Of a DNA stretch of 64,000 bases, positions 1-6,965 are shown in pieces. This DNA is from an uncultured Chloroflexales bacterium. Lineage in GTDB: Bacteria > Chloroflexota > Chloroflexia > Chloroflexales > Chloroflexaceae. How positions within the stretch are numbered: position 1 is the first letter of the stretch; every line of letters begins with the position of its first letter. The position numbers and the translations under genes are program-made. The DNA lies in NCBI GenBank assembly GCA_937902315.1, contig CALGUG010000059.1:310001-374000 (forward strand), read 5' to 3'. The notes under the pieces are model-generated. The model was not told the DNA's origin. It did no database searches and worked only from the letters and a program-made list of their open reading frames with translations.

Positions 1-1
1 G

Positions 2-313
2 ACTGATGAGCTGTTGCAGCGTTCGGAAGCGGCCCTTAAACGTACACCCTACCTGATTTGGGATATGCAGGCTACGATCTTGTTGGCGAGTGCTGGCATG
101 GCCTGCCTAGTTAAGGTTCATCGGCTGGCCAAGGAGAGCGGTGGCGCGCTACGCATCGCGAATGTAAGCCCAGAGATTCGGCGCACCCTAGAGCTCGTGA
201 AATTCGACAAATTCCTTGCACTCTATAGCGATTTAGAGAGCGCTCTGACTCCGCAAGATGTCAGTGAAACGGAGGCTGAGTTCAGTAAGATGAGCTTTAG
301 TTCGGCCAAATAG
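2..313 (+). CDS. STAS-domain anti-sigma factor antagonist, 5' end missing
   Basis: The reading frame is open to the left edge of the window, so only the last 103 residues are visible and the true start lies outside. The visible part resembles the second half of a STAS domain: a beta strand, then LLASAGMACLVKVH, where the Ser of ASAG sits at the place of the phosphorylatable Ser of the canonical DSSGL loop, then GGALRIANVSPEIRRTLEL, which matches the usual helix after the loop. STAS antagonists bind RsbW-type kinases and release a sigma factor or other partner. A second STAS protein (2116-2457) and an RsbW-like ATPase (3393-3824) lie downstream on the same strand, which supports a partner-switching role. 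The Asp normally before the Ser is Ala here. The last 20 residues are a Ser/Glu-rich tail. Confidence 0.75.
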   Translation, partial: TDELLQRSEAALKRTPYLIWDMQATILLASAGMACLVKVHRLAKESGGALRIANVSPEIRRTLELVKFDKFLALYSDLESALTPQDVSETEAEFSKMSFSSAK

Positions 314-329
314 ACTGTAATTCACACGG

Positions 330-390
330 CAAAGGTTTTTGCTCTGCTAGAGCCTAAACAATACACGAGCTGATCAACCGGATTTGCTAT
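330..390 (+). repeat. Remnant of MITE-like family A (right half)
   Basis: The stretch ends in TCAACCGGATTTGCTAT, nearly the right end of the complete family A copy at 2689-2809 (TCAACCGGATTTGGTAT). Inside it GCTCTGCTAGAGCC resembles GCTCTGCCGAAGGCC of that copy. The left end is missing. It fills most of the gap before the sugar transferase gene. Confidence 0.5.
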
Positions 391-435
391 AAACAACTTT
401 CAAGCCTGTTTGAGAGGCAGTACACATAGTTTGGT

Positions 436-2064
436 ATGCATACACTGATTCTTGCGACAGATGAAAGACCACGGCTGGAGTTTGTAGGTGAGGAGACGGC
501 ACGTCCACTGCTCAACGTGGTTGATCGCGCAGTGATGACCTATACCTTGGAACAGTTCGCACGGGCTGGCCTAAAACAGCTGCATGTAGCACTCTTCCGA
601 GAAGGTGGGGCGATCGCCAGCAGCTTTGGAGACGGGCGCTATTGGGGCCTTGAGCTGACCTATGTTGTACAGCGCGCGGCTTGGGGCGACGCTGGCTCGT
701 TGAAGTGGGCGGCAGGTCTGTTTCAAGAGACGGTCTTGCTGATACCGGGCGATCGCTTGCTTGTGCTCGACTTCGAGGCTGCGCTCGCCGCCCATCGCCA
801 GGCCAAAGCTGCTTTGACCCGTGTGCTGGCCAACGGTCAAGTCACGGGAGCCTACTTGATTGAGCCGGAAGTACAGGCCTTGATTCCTGCTCGTAGCTAT
901 TGCGATATAGAAGTCGATTTAGTGCCGAAACTTGTTGAACAGGGCTATGTTCTGCAGGATTTCAATTCGCCGCACTACTTTAATCCGCTGAAAACGCTTC
1001 AAGACTATTACAACGCTCAAGCCGATGTTTTGACCTTGGCGTCTAAACCGCTTGAAGGTGATCGCTTGGGCTATCAGTTTGAGACACGCCAGATCGCGAC
1101 AGGAATTTGGGTTGGCCGTAATAGCTCGATCCACCCGAGCGCTAAGCTCGCACCGCCGATTTATATTGGCGAGAACTGTTGGATCGGACGCGAGGTCGAA
1201 CTTGGCCCGGCTAGCGTGATCTGCTCGAATGTGGTGATCGATGATGAGGCCAGCATCGAGGCGAGCACAATTTTGAGTGAAAGCTATGTCGGGCGACTGG
1301 TCAATGTCAAAGGGCGTTTGGTCAAAGCAGACTTGATAGTCGACCCAGAGAGCGCTAGCAGTACGCAGATCACCGATCCGTTTTTGCTCAGTCGCCTATC
1401 AGGTGAGATGCTTGAAAGCCGCGGCTTCTTCTTCTTTGTGCAGCGCTGTATCGCGGCTGCTGCGATCGCTGTGCTTAGTCCGTTGTTGCTGCTGGTGTGG
1501 TTGCTGAACAGCATCGGTGGCAGAGCGATCGTCAAGCAGTTGGTGGTTGGCCCTTATCGTCAACAAGAGGACGGCTCACAGCAGTTTCAGCACTTTAATC
1601 TGATGCGCTTTCGGACGACCAATGCACGCGGCCAGCCGAGCCGTTTGGGCCGGTTTTTGCGGCGTTGGCAATTTGAGCGGTTGCCCGAGCTTTTCAATGT
1701 GCTGCGCGGCGAGATGGCTTTGGTTGGGGTGCGGCCCTTGACCACCGCTCAGCTGGCAGAGCTGAAGGAGCCTTGGCAAGAGCAGCGCCATACGGTACCC
1801 GCCGGCTTTACTGGCCTCTGGTATCTCCAGCAGGCGATCGCTCCCGATTTAGAGGCCGAGCTTGTCGCTGATGTTTACTACGCTACGACCCGTACTTGGC
1901 GAGGTGATCTTTCGATTATGGCTCAAAGTGTAGCTCATTGGTGGCGACAGGTGCGACGTTCGCGTGATGACGCTTCAGAAGCGGATTCGGATCAGGCTCA
2001 ACAGGTTGCACACGAAAGCGAATATACAGCTATCGAAGAAGTCGAACGGTTTCATACGCCTTAA
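436..2064 (+). CDS. Three-domain protein: nucleotidyltransferase-like, beta-helix and bacterial sugar transferase
   Basis: The 542-residue product has an N-terminal domain shaped like NDP-sugar pyrophosphorylases (about 1-215), a short left-handed beta-helix (about 225-297, repeats such as IYIGENCWIG), a hydrophobic segment (about 331-360) and a C-terminal sugar transferase domain. The last is recognised by HFNLMRFRTT and by FNVLRGEMALVGVRP near 420-434. Family members transfer a phospho-sugar from a UDP-sugar to undecaprenyl phosphate at the cytoplasmic membrane, the first step of lipid-linked glycan assembly. Two oddities: the nucleotidyltransferase signature GGxGTRL is absent (LATDERPRLEF instead), suggesting a binding rather than catalytic role, and the usual LDELPQL of the active site reads FERLPEL. 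It lies between STAS genes, so partner-switching control is possible. It may initiate the polysaccharide made by the locus at 4-21 kb. No strong ribosome site precedes the ATG. Confidence 0.8.
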   Translation: MHTLILATDERPRLEFVGEETARPLLNVVDRAVMTYTLEQFARAGLKQLHVALFREGGAIASSFGDGRYWGLELTYVVQRAAWGDAGSLKWAAGLFQETVLLIPGDRLLVLDFEAALAAHRQAKAALTRVLANGQVTGAYLIEPEVQALIPARSYCDIEVDLVPKLVEQGYVLQDFNSPHYFNPLKTLQDYYNAQADVLTLASKPLEGDRLGYQFETRQIATGIWVGRNSSIHPSAKLAPPIYIGENCWIGREVELGPASVICSNVVIDDEASIEASTILSESYVGRLVNVKGRLVKADLIVDPESASSTQITDPFLLSRLSGEMLESRGFFFFVQRCIAAAAIAVLSPLLLLVWLLNSIGGRAIVKQLVVGPYRQQEDGSQQFQHFNLMRFRTTNARGQPSRLGRFLRRWQFERLPELFNVLRGEMALVGVRPLTTAQLAELKEPWQEQRHTVPAGFTGLWYLQQAIAPDLEAELVADVYYATTRTWRGDLSIMAQSVAHWWRQVRRSRDDASEADSDQAQQVAHESEYTAIEEVERFHTP

Positions 2065-2115
2065 TTATGAAGGCACTTTTTCTGTTTGAAACGTTTATAA
2101 GTGAGCGGAGATGGT

Positions 2116-2457
2116 ATGATACAGACACAAACTCGTACAATTCAAGATGCCCATGTTCTCGATATTATCGGACGTTTCGATAGCAGCTCAGCAGAAGAGG
2201 TTGCTAGTCAATTGAACTCGTTGAGCAGTATTCCTAATGTACGAGTTATCGTGAATATGGCTGCTACTAGTTTCGTCGATTCAACGGGATTAGCGACCTT
2301 GGTTCATGCTTTGCGTCGTTGTCAACAAGTGGGTGGCGAACTGGTGCTTTGTAATGTGCAGCGCCCGATATTGATGATTTTTGAATTGACCCGTTTGGAC
2401 CAGGCGTTTTCGATCTTTGTCGATGAGCGCCATGCCCTTCAAAGCCTAGCTATCTAG
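2116..2457 (+). CDS. STAS-domain anti-anti-sigma factor
   Basis: This 113-residue protein is a full-length STAS domain of the SpoIIAA/RsbV type. The phosphorylation loop FVDSTGLATL is intact with Ser56 as the predicted acceptor, and an N-terminal strand (AHVLDIIGRFDSSSA) is typical. A GTG at 2101 is in frame, but ATG 2116 was chosen because GCGGAG (2105-2110) lies 5 bases before it. In the family, the dephosphorylated protein binds an RsbW-like kinase and frees its target. The likely kinase is encoded at 3393-3824. A strong inverted repeat follows at 2470-2507. What the switch controls is not shown; the adjacent sugar transferase is a candidate. Confidence 0.88.
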   Translation: MIQTQTRTIQDAHVLDIIGRFDSSSAEEVASQLNSLSSIPNVRVIVNMAATSFVDSTGLATLVHALRRCQQVGGELVLCNVQRPILMIFELTRLDQAFSIFVDERHALQSLAI

Positions 2458-2469
2458 TTGCTTCAGAGA

Positions 2470-2507
2470 GCACAAGGGTCGATCAGCATTGATCTCGACC
2501 CTTGTGC
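2470..2507 (+). terminator. Inverted repeat after the STAS gene
   Basis: A perfect 13-bp stem, GCACAAGGGTCGA (2470-2482) with TCGACCCTTGTGC (2495-2507), begins 13 bases after the STAS stop codon. No long T run follows, so termination is likely but not certain. Confidence 0.65.
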
Positions 2508-2688
2508 TATAGTTACCTGTTCTTATAGCCTCAGTTTTTTCTTCTGCTTGTTCGCATGCTTTTTGCATGTCCCTCCGATCGAATACGTGGGCCGTTGGTA
2601 GTATCGCTGTATGGCCTGTAATAGCAAAATCGCTTAGACCTGTTTCGCTTTTAGAAACGAAGCCTTAATCCTTGATAGATGCTCTCTG

Positions 2689-2809
2689 ATACCAAATCCG
2701 TTTAAAGATGTGCATGCTCTTCGCTCAGAAAAACGAAAAGTCGGGAAAGATCTGGTCACGTTCCGCTCTGCCGAAGGCCAAAGAGAACCTAATCAACCGG
2801 ATTTGGTAT
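2689..2809 (+). mobile_element. MITE-like element, family A, complete (121 bp)
   Basis: It is bounded by perfect 12-bp inverted ends, ATACCAAATCCG (2689-2700) and CGGATTTGGTAT (2798-2809). The inner part contains TTCCGCTCTGCCGAAGGCCAA, whose reverse complement recurs in the copy at 36063-36176. It has no coding capacity. The ends resemble those of non-autonomous elements; TA just inside each end would fit a TA target as for IS630/Tc1 relatives, which is an inference. Confidence 0.75.
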
Positions 2810-2879
2810 GAGACAACGAGAACCGCAGGAAGCGCAGTAGCAGTTCTGCAAGAAATACATTCGAAGTAGCTTTGTATCG

Positions 2880-3026
2880 TTGCAGAGTGGGGCTCTTTCG
2901 GCACAGACCGATACGACCTTGGGGTGACGGGTAGGTTGTTGGTAGCCGTAGGCGGACGCGGTTAGAGCCTTCTTGGGAGAGAGACTTCGCCGCTAAAACG
3001 TTGAAGCCATTAAGTGGATATGGTGT
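2880..3026 (+). repeat. Decayed MITE-like element, family B
   Basis: The core GTAGCCGTAGGCGGACGCG lies at 2942-2960, followed by AGAGACTTCGCCGCTAAA, as in the complete copy at 10352-10512. The right end (GTGGATATGGTGT) is a degraded form of the family end and the left end is not clear. Confidence 0.6.
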
Positions 3027-3392
3027 AAGCGCCTAACTATTCGTTTATCCCTTTATGATATACAATTTGAAGAACTTAAGCGGATATTTGGATCAACTCA
3101 CAATCTTCAAACGAGCGACGGTCGAGCTGGTACGACCCAAACTGTAACGCATGCACTTTCCTGGGATAGTACAATAGTTCAACGAGTTGATACAAGGACG
3201 GCCGTTTAGGAATGGAGCTATTGGGATCATTGTATTCCGAACGCCGAGGAAGTCGGACCTTCCAAGAGGGTTTGAGCCTTTGTTATCTGATATTTTGTCG
3301 CCTTGCTCCAATCTCCTAATCGCAAAGTAGCTGCTTAACAAGTCATGCGGTTTAAGTGCAAAGGCTTCAAGAGGTTCCCCGAGGCGTAGCTT

Positions 3393-3824
3393 ATGCTTGA
3401 AGAATCACAAGAACGAGTCCAGTTTGATTTACCTGCGAGGTTGATCTATTTGCCGTTACTTGGCGATTGTATCGCTAAGATGTTGCATTCGCTCGATGGC
3501 CTGATCGACCCCGAGACAACGCTCTACAACATTCAACTTGCCACCCATGAACTCTGTACAAACATCATTCAGCATGCCTATCAAGCATCAACTGGTAGCG
3601 AACGGATCGAAATACAGTTCTGTCTTGATCGTAAGGCTCGTAGGTTTCGAGTCAATTTACGTGATAGAGGGCGACAATTCGATATTACCGAAGTAGCCGA
3701 GCCAGATCTAGAGCAGGCTCAGGTTCACGGTTATGGCCTGTTTCTCGTGCGAAGCCTTATGGATCAGGTCGAGTACACCCATAAGGGCGGTTATAACGAG
3801 TGGCAGATTGTCAAATTCCTCTAA
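3393..3824 (+). CDS. RsbW-like anti-sigma factor serine kinase (HATPase)
   Basis: The 143-residue product is a GHKL ATPase of the RsbW/SpoIIAB kind. The N box is HELCTNIIQHAY (E53-N57-H61), the G1 box is DRGRQFD (D91) and the G2 box is GYGLFLVRSLMD (113-124). Such proteins bind a sigma factor or another target and phosphorylate a STAS antagonist on Ser. Two STAS proteins are encoded just upstream (to 313 and 2116-2457), and a receiver-domain gene begins 30 bases downstream, so the group looks like one partner-switching unit. There is no membrane segment or extra domain. The cognate sigma factor is not obvious; the only sigma-like protein in the window is 30 kb away at 33409-34260. Confidence 0.87.
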   Translation: MLEESQERVQFDLPARLIYLPLLGDCIAKMLHSLDGLIDPETTLYNIQLATHELCTNIIQHAYQASTGSERIEIQFCLDRKARRFRVNLRDRGRQFDITEVAEPDLEQAQVHGYGLFLVRSLMDQVEYTHKGGYNEWQIVKFL

Positions 3825-3853
3825 CGTCTTGAAATGCGATAAGGTATGTGCGA

Positions 3854-4225
3854 ATGGCAACAATTCTTTTAGTTGATGACTATGTGCCTAACTTAGGGGC
3901 GATTCGATCCATGCTCGAAGAGAACGGCTTCGAGGTGAGTACAGCTACCAATGGAAGAGATGCCCTCTGTTTGTTAGAGAAGTCGAGCTTCGATCTGATT
4001 ATCAGCGATATTTCGATGCCTGTGATGGATGGTATCAGTTTTGTGCGCCAGCTTCGTTCGCAAGCACATACCTGCCATGTCCCCGTCATTATGCTGACTG
4101 CGAGCAGCGATCCTGCCGACTATGACCTCTCTAAGCAGCTTGGTATTCAGGGCTTTTTGACGAAACCAGTGACGGCCGAAGAGTTGGTGGCGGCCGTCAA
4201 TGGTGAGCTTACTAACGCCGAGTAG
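3854..4225 (+). CDS. Single-domain response regulator (CheY-like)
   Basis: The 123-residue protein is a stand-alone receiver domain: acidic pocket ILLVDD (D8, D9), phosphoacceptor D52 in LIISDISMPVMDG, Thr in IMLTAS, and Lys in FLTKPV. No output domain follows. A GTG at 3848 is in frame, but ATG 3854 was preferred because AAGG (3841-3844) then has a normal 9-base spacing. It follows the RsbW-like gene by 29 bases and probably belongs to the same transcript, where it could pass a histidine kinase signal to the partner switch. No histidine kinase is encoded in the window. Confidence 0.9.
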   Translation: MATILLVDDYVPNLGAIRSMLEENGFEVSTATNGRDALCLLEKSSFDLIISDISMPVMDGISFVRQLRSQAHTCHVPVIMLTASSDPADYDLSKQLGIQGFLTKPVTAEELVAAVNGELTNAE

Positions 4226-4246
4226 GTTTGGGCGCGTTGGAAGGTT

Positions 4247-5053
4247 TTAACGCAAAACGATCAAACGGATATCGTCGATATAGACGGTAGTGCGCAACGA
4301 GACGTCGTTGCGGATCTGGAAACCAGTGACGTAGATGTATTCGGGATCGTAGAGCAGCTCATCGAGGATGAGATGGACGTTGGCCCATTCTCCAGCGGGA
4401 ATGGCCTGATTGATTTTGAGAAATTCGAGGCGTGTTTCGGAGAAGAGCGGATAGTTCCCTTCGACGCGCCCCTGATGGCGAACTGAGTTATCGTTGGCTT
4501 CCCAATGCCGATAGCGATTGCTGCCGCGCATCGCTACAGCCAGAGCCCGGTTGCTTAACGGACTAGACCCCCCACTAACCCAGAACTCGATTCCCACGAC
4601 TTGGTCGCGTCGATAACCGTCGGCAGGCGGTGTTTTGAGCGCAAATGTGACGCTGCTTTCGCGTGGGCCGGGAACCAGCGCGATCGAGCGATTGCCGCTA
4701 TGAACCTTTACCGTGCTGGCAAGGTCTGCCACCATGCCATCTTCCGATATTAGCTCCCACTCGCTCGCCAGGCTATCGTCATAGATCGAGATCGTTTTGG
4801 TGAGGTTTTCGAAGCTATCTGCAGGTGTAGGTGTGTTGTTAAAGCCCGGGATATCGAAGGGATTGGGCGTGGGTTCGAGTGTTGCGGCGGGAAGAGTCGG
4901 AGTCTGCGTCGCCATTGCGAAGAGCGGAGCAGAAGTTGGCGACGCATAAGGAGTTTGCGAGATTGGCGCTGCGAAGGGATTGCTACATGCTCCTAACACG
5001 AGCGCAACAAACAGGAGCCAGCAGGTTGCAAAGATGGGCTTCAAGGTAGGCAT
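4247..5053 (-). CDS. Secreted lipoprotein with C-terminal beta-sandwich-like domain
   Basis: The 268-residue product starts with a lipoprotein signal (LFVALVLGAC, lipidated Cys23), followed by a Pro/Thr/Ser-rich linker to about residue 80. The remaining 185 residues (ISIYDDSLASEWEL... to YIDDIRLIVLR) look like a jelly-roll carbohydrate-binding fold, similar in style to the non-catalytic modules of bacterial glycanases. That is a pattern-level guess, and no catalytic residues are apparent. It is the last gene of the minus-strand polysaccharide locus, starting one base after the stop codon of the acyltransferase at 5055-5630, so translation is likely coupled. It could retain or anchor the polysaccharide at the surface. 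Confidence 0.75.
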   Translation of the reverse strand: MPTLKPIFATCWLLFVALVLGACSNPFAAPISQTPYASPTSAPLFAMATQTPTLPAATLEPTPNPFDIPGFNNTPTPADSFENLTKTISIYDDSLASEWELISEDGMVADLASTVKVHSGNRSIALVPGPRESSVTFALKTPPADGYRRDQVVGIEFWVSGGSSPLSNRALAVAMRGSNRYRHWEANDNSVRHQGRVEGNYPLFSETRLEFLKINQAIPAGEWANVHLILDELLYDPEYIYVTGFQIRNDVSLRTTVYIDDIRLIVLR

Positions 5054-5054
5054 A

Positions 5055-5630
5055 CTAGGGAATGTTTCGAATCACACGGGCCGGAACGCCAGCGGCAACA
5101 CAACGGGGCGGGATATCGCGCACAACCACGCTACCAGCGCCAATCACGCTGCCCTCGCCGATTGTGACGCCGCGCAGCACCACAACGCGCGCTCCAAGCC
5201 AGACATTGTCTTCTAGGATGATCGGTGCTGAAGGGGGCATCTGTTCGCGCCGCTCTGGCTCGATACAGTGAAAATCGTTGTCCATCATAATCACATAGGT
5301 GCCGATATTGCAGCGCCGCCCGATACGCACATATTTGGTGGCTGCAATCGAGGTGCCATAGTTGATGAAGGTTTGGGAGCCGATTTCAAGCGTGGCGTGC
5401 TCTTCGACCGCCAGCTCGATCGGGACGATGGTCGAGACCATGCGGACACGATCGCCGATCACCAGGCGGCCGGAGTTAGAGATGCTGGGTCGGCCGATGA
5501 GGCGCACGCGTTGGCCCACCGAATCGGCCGTGCGTAAAAACCAGCGAGCGCCCAAGACTGCTCGAACGTTCCACCACAGATCGCGCCAACTCATATTGCG
5601 AGCTTGACGTAATGTTTGTGCTAAGCTCAT
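5055..5630 (-). CDS. Left-handed beta-helix O/N-acyltransferase (CapG/WcaF type)
   Basis: The 191-residue protein has hexapeptide repeats through its second half (LVIGDRVRMVS, VRIGRRCNIGT, IILEDNVWLGARVVVLRGVTIGEGSVIGAGSVV) and ends with the usual VAAGVPARVIRNIP. The loop MDNDFHCIEPERREQ carries the His expected for catalysis. Family members move an acetyl or other acyl group from CoA to a sugar. Its ATG (5630) overlaps the last base of the upstream TAA stop (TAATG), so it is coupled to the acyltransferase at 5630-6181. It is one of five such enzymes in this locus. The acceptor sugar cannot be told from sequence. Confidence 0.85.
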   Translation of the reverse strand: MSLAQTLRQARNMSWRDLWWNVRAVLGARWFLRTADSVGQRVRLIGRPSISNSGRLVIGDRVRMVSTIVPIELAVEEHATLEIGSQTFINYGTSIAATKYVRIGRRCNIGTYVIMMDNDFHCIEPERREQMPPSAPIILEDNVWLGARVVVLRGVTIGEGSVIGAGSVVVRDIPPRCVAAGVPARVIRNIP

Positions 5631-6181
5631 TATTTATCCTCTGCTTGCTGTACTGTAAGGCTCGACTTACGAGGGCGTGCTGGTATGCCAACAACGGTCG
5701 TGCCGGGGGGAACATCGTCGATCACAACGGCGTTAGCCCCGATAACCGCTCCATCTCCGATCGTAATGCCGCCTAGCACGCGCGCTCCCGCCCCGATCAT
5801 CACATCGTTGCCGATAGTGGGAAAGGCCCACTCTTTGCGCAGACCGATCGTGACCGCCGCGATGATGCTACAGTTGCGCCCGATGTGCGCTGGCGCGACC
5901 ACGGTTCCAACGGGATGCGGAATGTACAATCCTCCTTCGATGTCGGCCCCGATCTGAATCTCGAGACCATAGTTGCGAAAGATATAGCGTTGAATAAGGC
6001 CCGGCAGCAGCGGAATGCCGCGTTGGTGACACCAGGCCCCAAAACGAAACCAAGCCATAGCTCGCAGGGCTAAGTAGCGATAGAGCAAGAGGGCTAGCAC
6101 GCCCAAGGAGAGTTCGGAAGGATCAGCGACTTGACCGGGAACGATCCAGCGACAAGCATCTTGATAAAAACGTTGTAGCAA
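5630..6181 (-). CDS. Serine acetyltransferase-like beta-helix acyltransferase
   Basis: The frame stays open up to 6457, but the upstream part is translated repeat DNA, so the start was set at TTG 6181, where AGGAGG (6188-6193) lies 6 bases away. The resulting 183-residue protein has a short helical N-terminus and a hexapeptide beta-helix (LEIQIGADIEGGLYI, HIGRNCSIIAAVTIG, TIGNDVMIGAGARVLGGITIGDGAVIGANAVV). His in PHPVGTVVAP matches the serine acetyltransferase catalytic region. In polysaccharide loci such proteins usually acetylate a sugar rather than serine. It overlaps the next gene by one base. A family B MITE-like element (6307-6475) sits just upstream and may have separated it from its original promoter. 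Confidence 0.82.
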   Translation of the reverse strand: MLQRFYQDACRWIVPGQVADPSELSLGVLALLLYRYLALRAMAWFRFGAWCHQRGIPLLPGLIQRYIFRNYGLEIQIGADIEGGLYIPHPVGTVVAPAHIGRNCSIIAAVTIGLRKEWAFPTIGNDVMIGAGARVLGGITIGDGAVIGANAVVIDDVPPGTTVVGIPARPRKSSLTVQQAEDK

Positions 6182-6306
6182 AGCTCTCCTCCTGTTTGAC
6201 AACGTTACATGGCGTTTGCAGAGTACCGAAAACCAGATTGTTGGAGCGCTCGAAAGCATCAGTTCTGTTTGAAAAGCGAGGAGTAGAAGACTGTGTTCTG
6301 CTAGTG

Positions 6307-6475
6307 ATAGCAAATCCGCTTGCTTTCTTGCGATTGTTGCGGCGAGGTCTGTCCCTTCCATTCGTTGCTTGGCGCGTCCGCCTACGGCTACCAACATCCC
6401 GCCCAACAAATGAGGCTGGTATTTGCGTGTGCCGACAGACCTCCTCAAAGCCGACAATTCAAACGGATTTTGTAT
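6307..6475 (-). mobile_element. MITE-like element, family B, near complete (169 bp)
   Basis: The ends are ATAGCAAATCCGCTT (6307-6321) and AAACGGATTTTGTAT (6461-6475). The family core is present in reverse orientation at 6373-6391 (CGCGTCCGCCTACGGCTAC). The element lies directly upstream of the serine acetyltransferase-like gene, whose reading frame remains open through it. Confidence 0.78.
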
Positions 6476-6778
6476 GATATACCGCGTCAGCTTGCAGCGT
6501 GATGCGTATGCAGACAGAACTTCTGGTGTGGATCTTTAAAAAGATCCGCATCAACAACTCTAAAGGGAACTTCGCTATTCCTTTCTCCAATGTTGTTCCT
6601 AGGGCCTAACTCGAAAGCGGGCGATAGGGTGTTATATGGAATATGCTTGATTACTTTCTATTTGGCCTGTGACAGAGTGGAACTTGACTCTTTTTACTCT
6701 TTACCTAGGATGTTCGTTGTTCTGGTTGCTAGTGAACGCATTCTAAACTTGGTTTTTTCTTTAGTGTATGGCTGATTG
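6476..6778. other. Gene-free stretch with a decayed family A element
   Basis: There is no gene here. TTTGGCCTGTGACAGAGTGGA (about 6660-6680) resembles TTTGGCCTTCGGCAGAGTGGA of the family A copy at 36063-36176, so about 6640-6770 is probably a decayed family A element abutting the family B element at 6779. Confidence 0.5.
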
Positions 6779-6954
6779 AAACCAAATCCGCTTGAATGCT
6801 TGGGTTTTCAGGTGGTGCCTCGGCACAGACGCGACGCCGTATTGGCGGGCGAGATGCTGGTAGCCGTAGGCGGACGCGGTTGGGAATGAATGGAAGGTTG
6901 AGACCGCGCCGCCAATGCTGTGTACCATCTGAACTGATCAAGCGGATTTGGTAT
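6779..6954 (+). mobile_element. MITE-like element, family B, complete (176 bp)
   Basis: It begins AAACCAAATCCGCTT (6779-6793) and ends AAGCGGATTTGGTAT (6940-6954). The core GTAGCCGTAGGCGGACGCG is at 6860-6878 and GAGACCGCGCCGCC follows. It stops 11 bases before the stop codon of the glycosyltransferase gene (6966-8162), so it lies in that gene's 3' flank. Confidence 0.82.
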
Positions 6955-6965
6955 GATCCTTGTGT

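Larger units (their letters stand above)
2508..3392. other. Gene-free stretch with repeat elements
   Basis: About 880 bases with no convincing gene. It holds a complete family A MITE-like element (2689-2809) and a decayed family B element (2880-3026). The rest, 3030-3392, is upstream of the RsbW-like gene; an 82-codon minus-strand frame at 3093-3341 has no recognisable product or ribosome site and was not called. Confidence 0.7.

Noticed and set aside
3093..3341. 82-codon minus-strand frame
   Set aside because: No ribosome site, no domain, and it lies in a repeat-rich gap.
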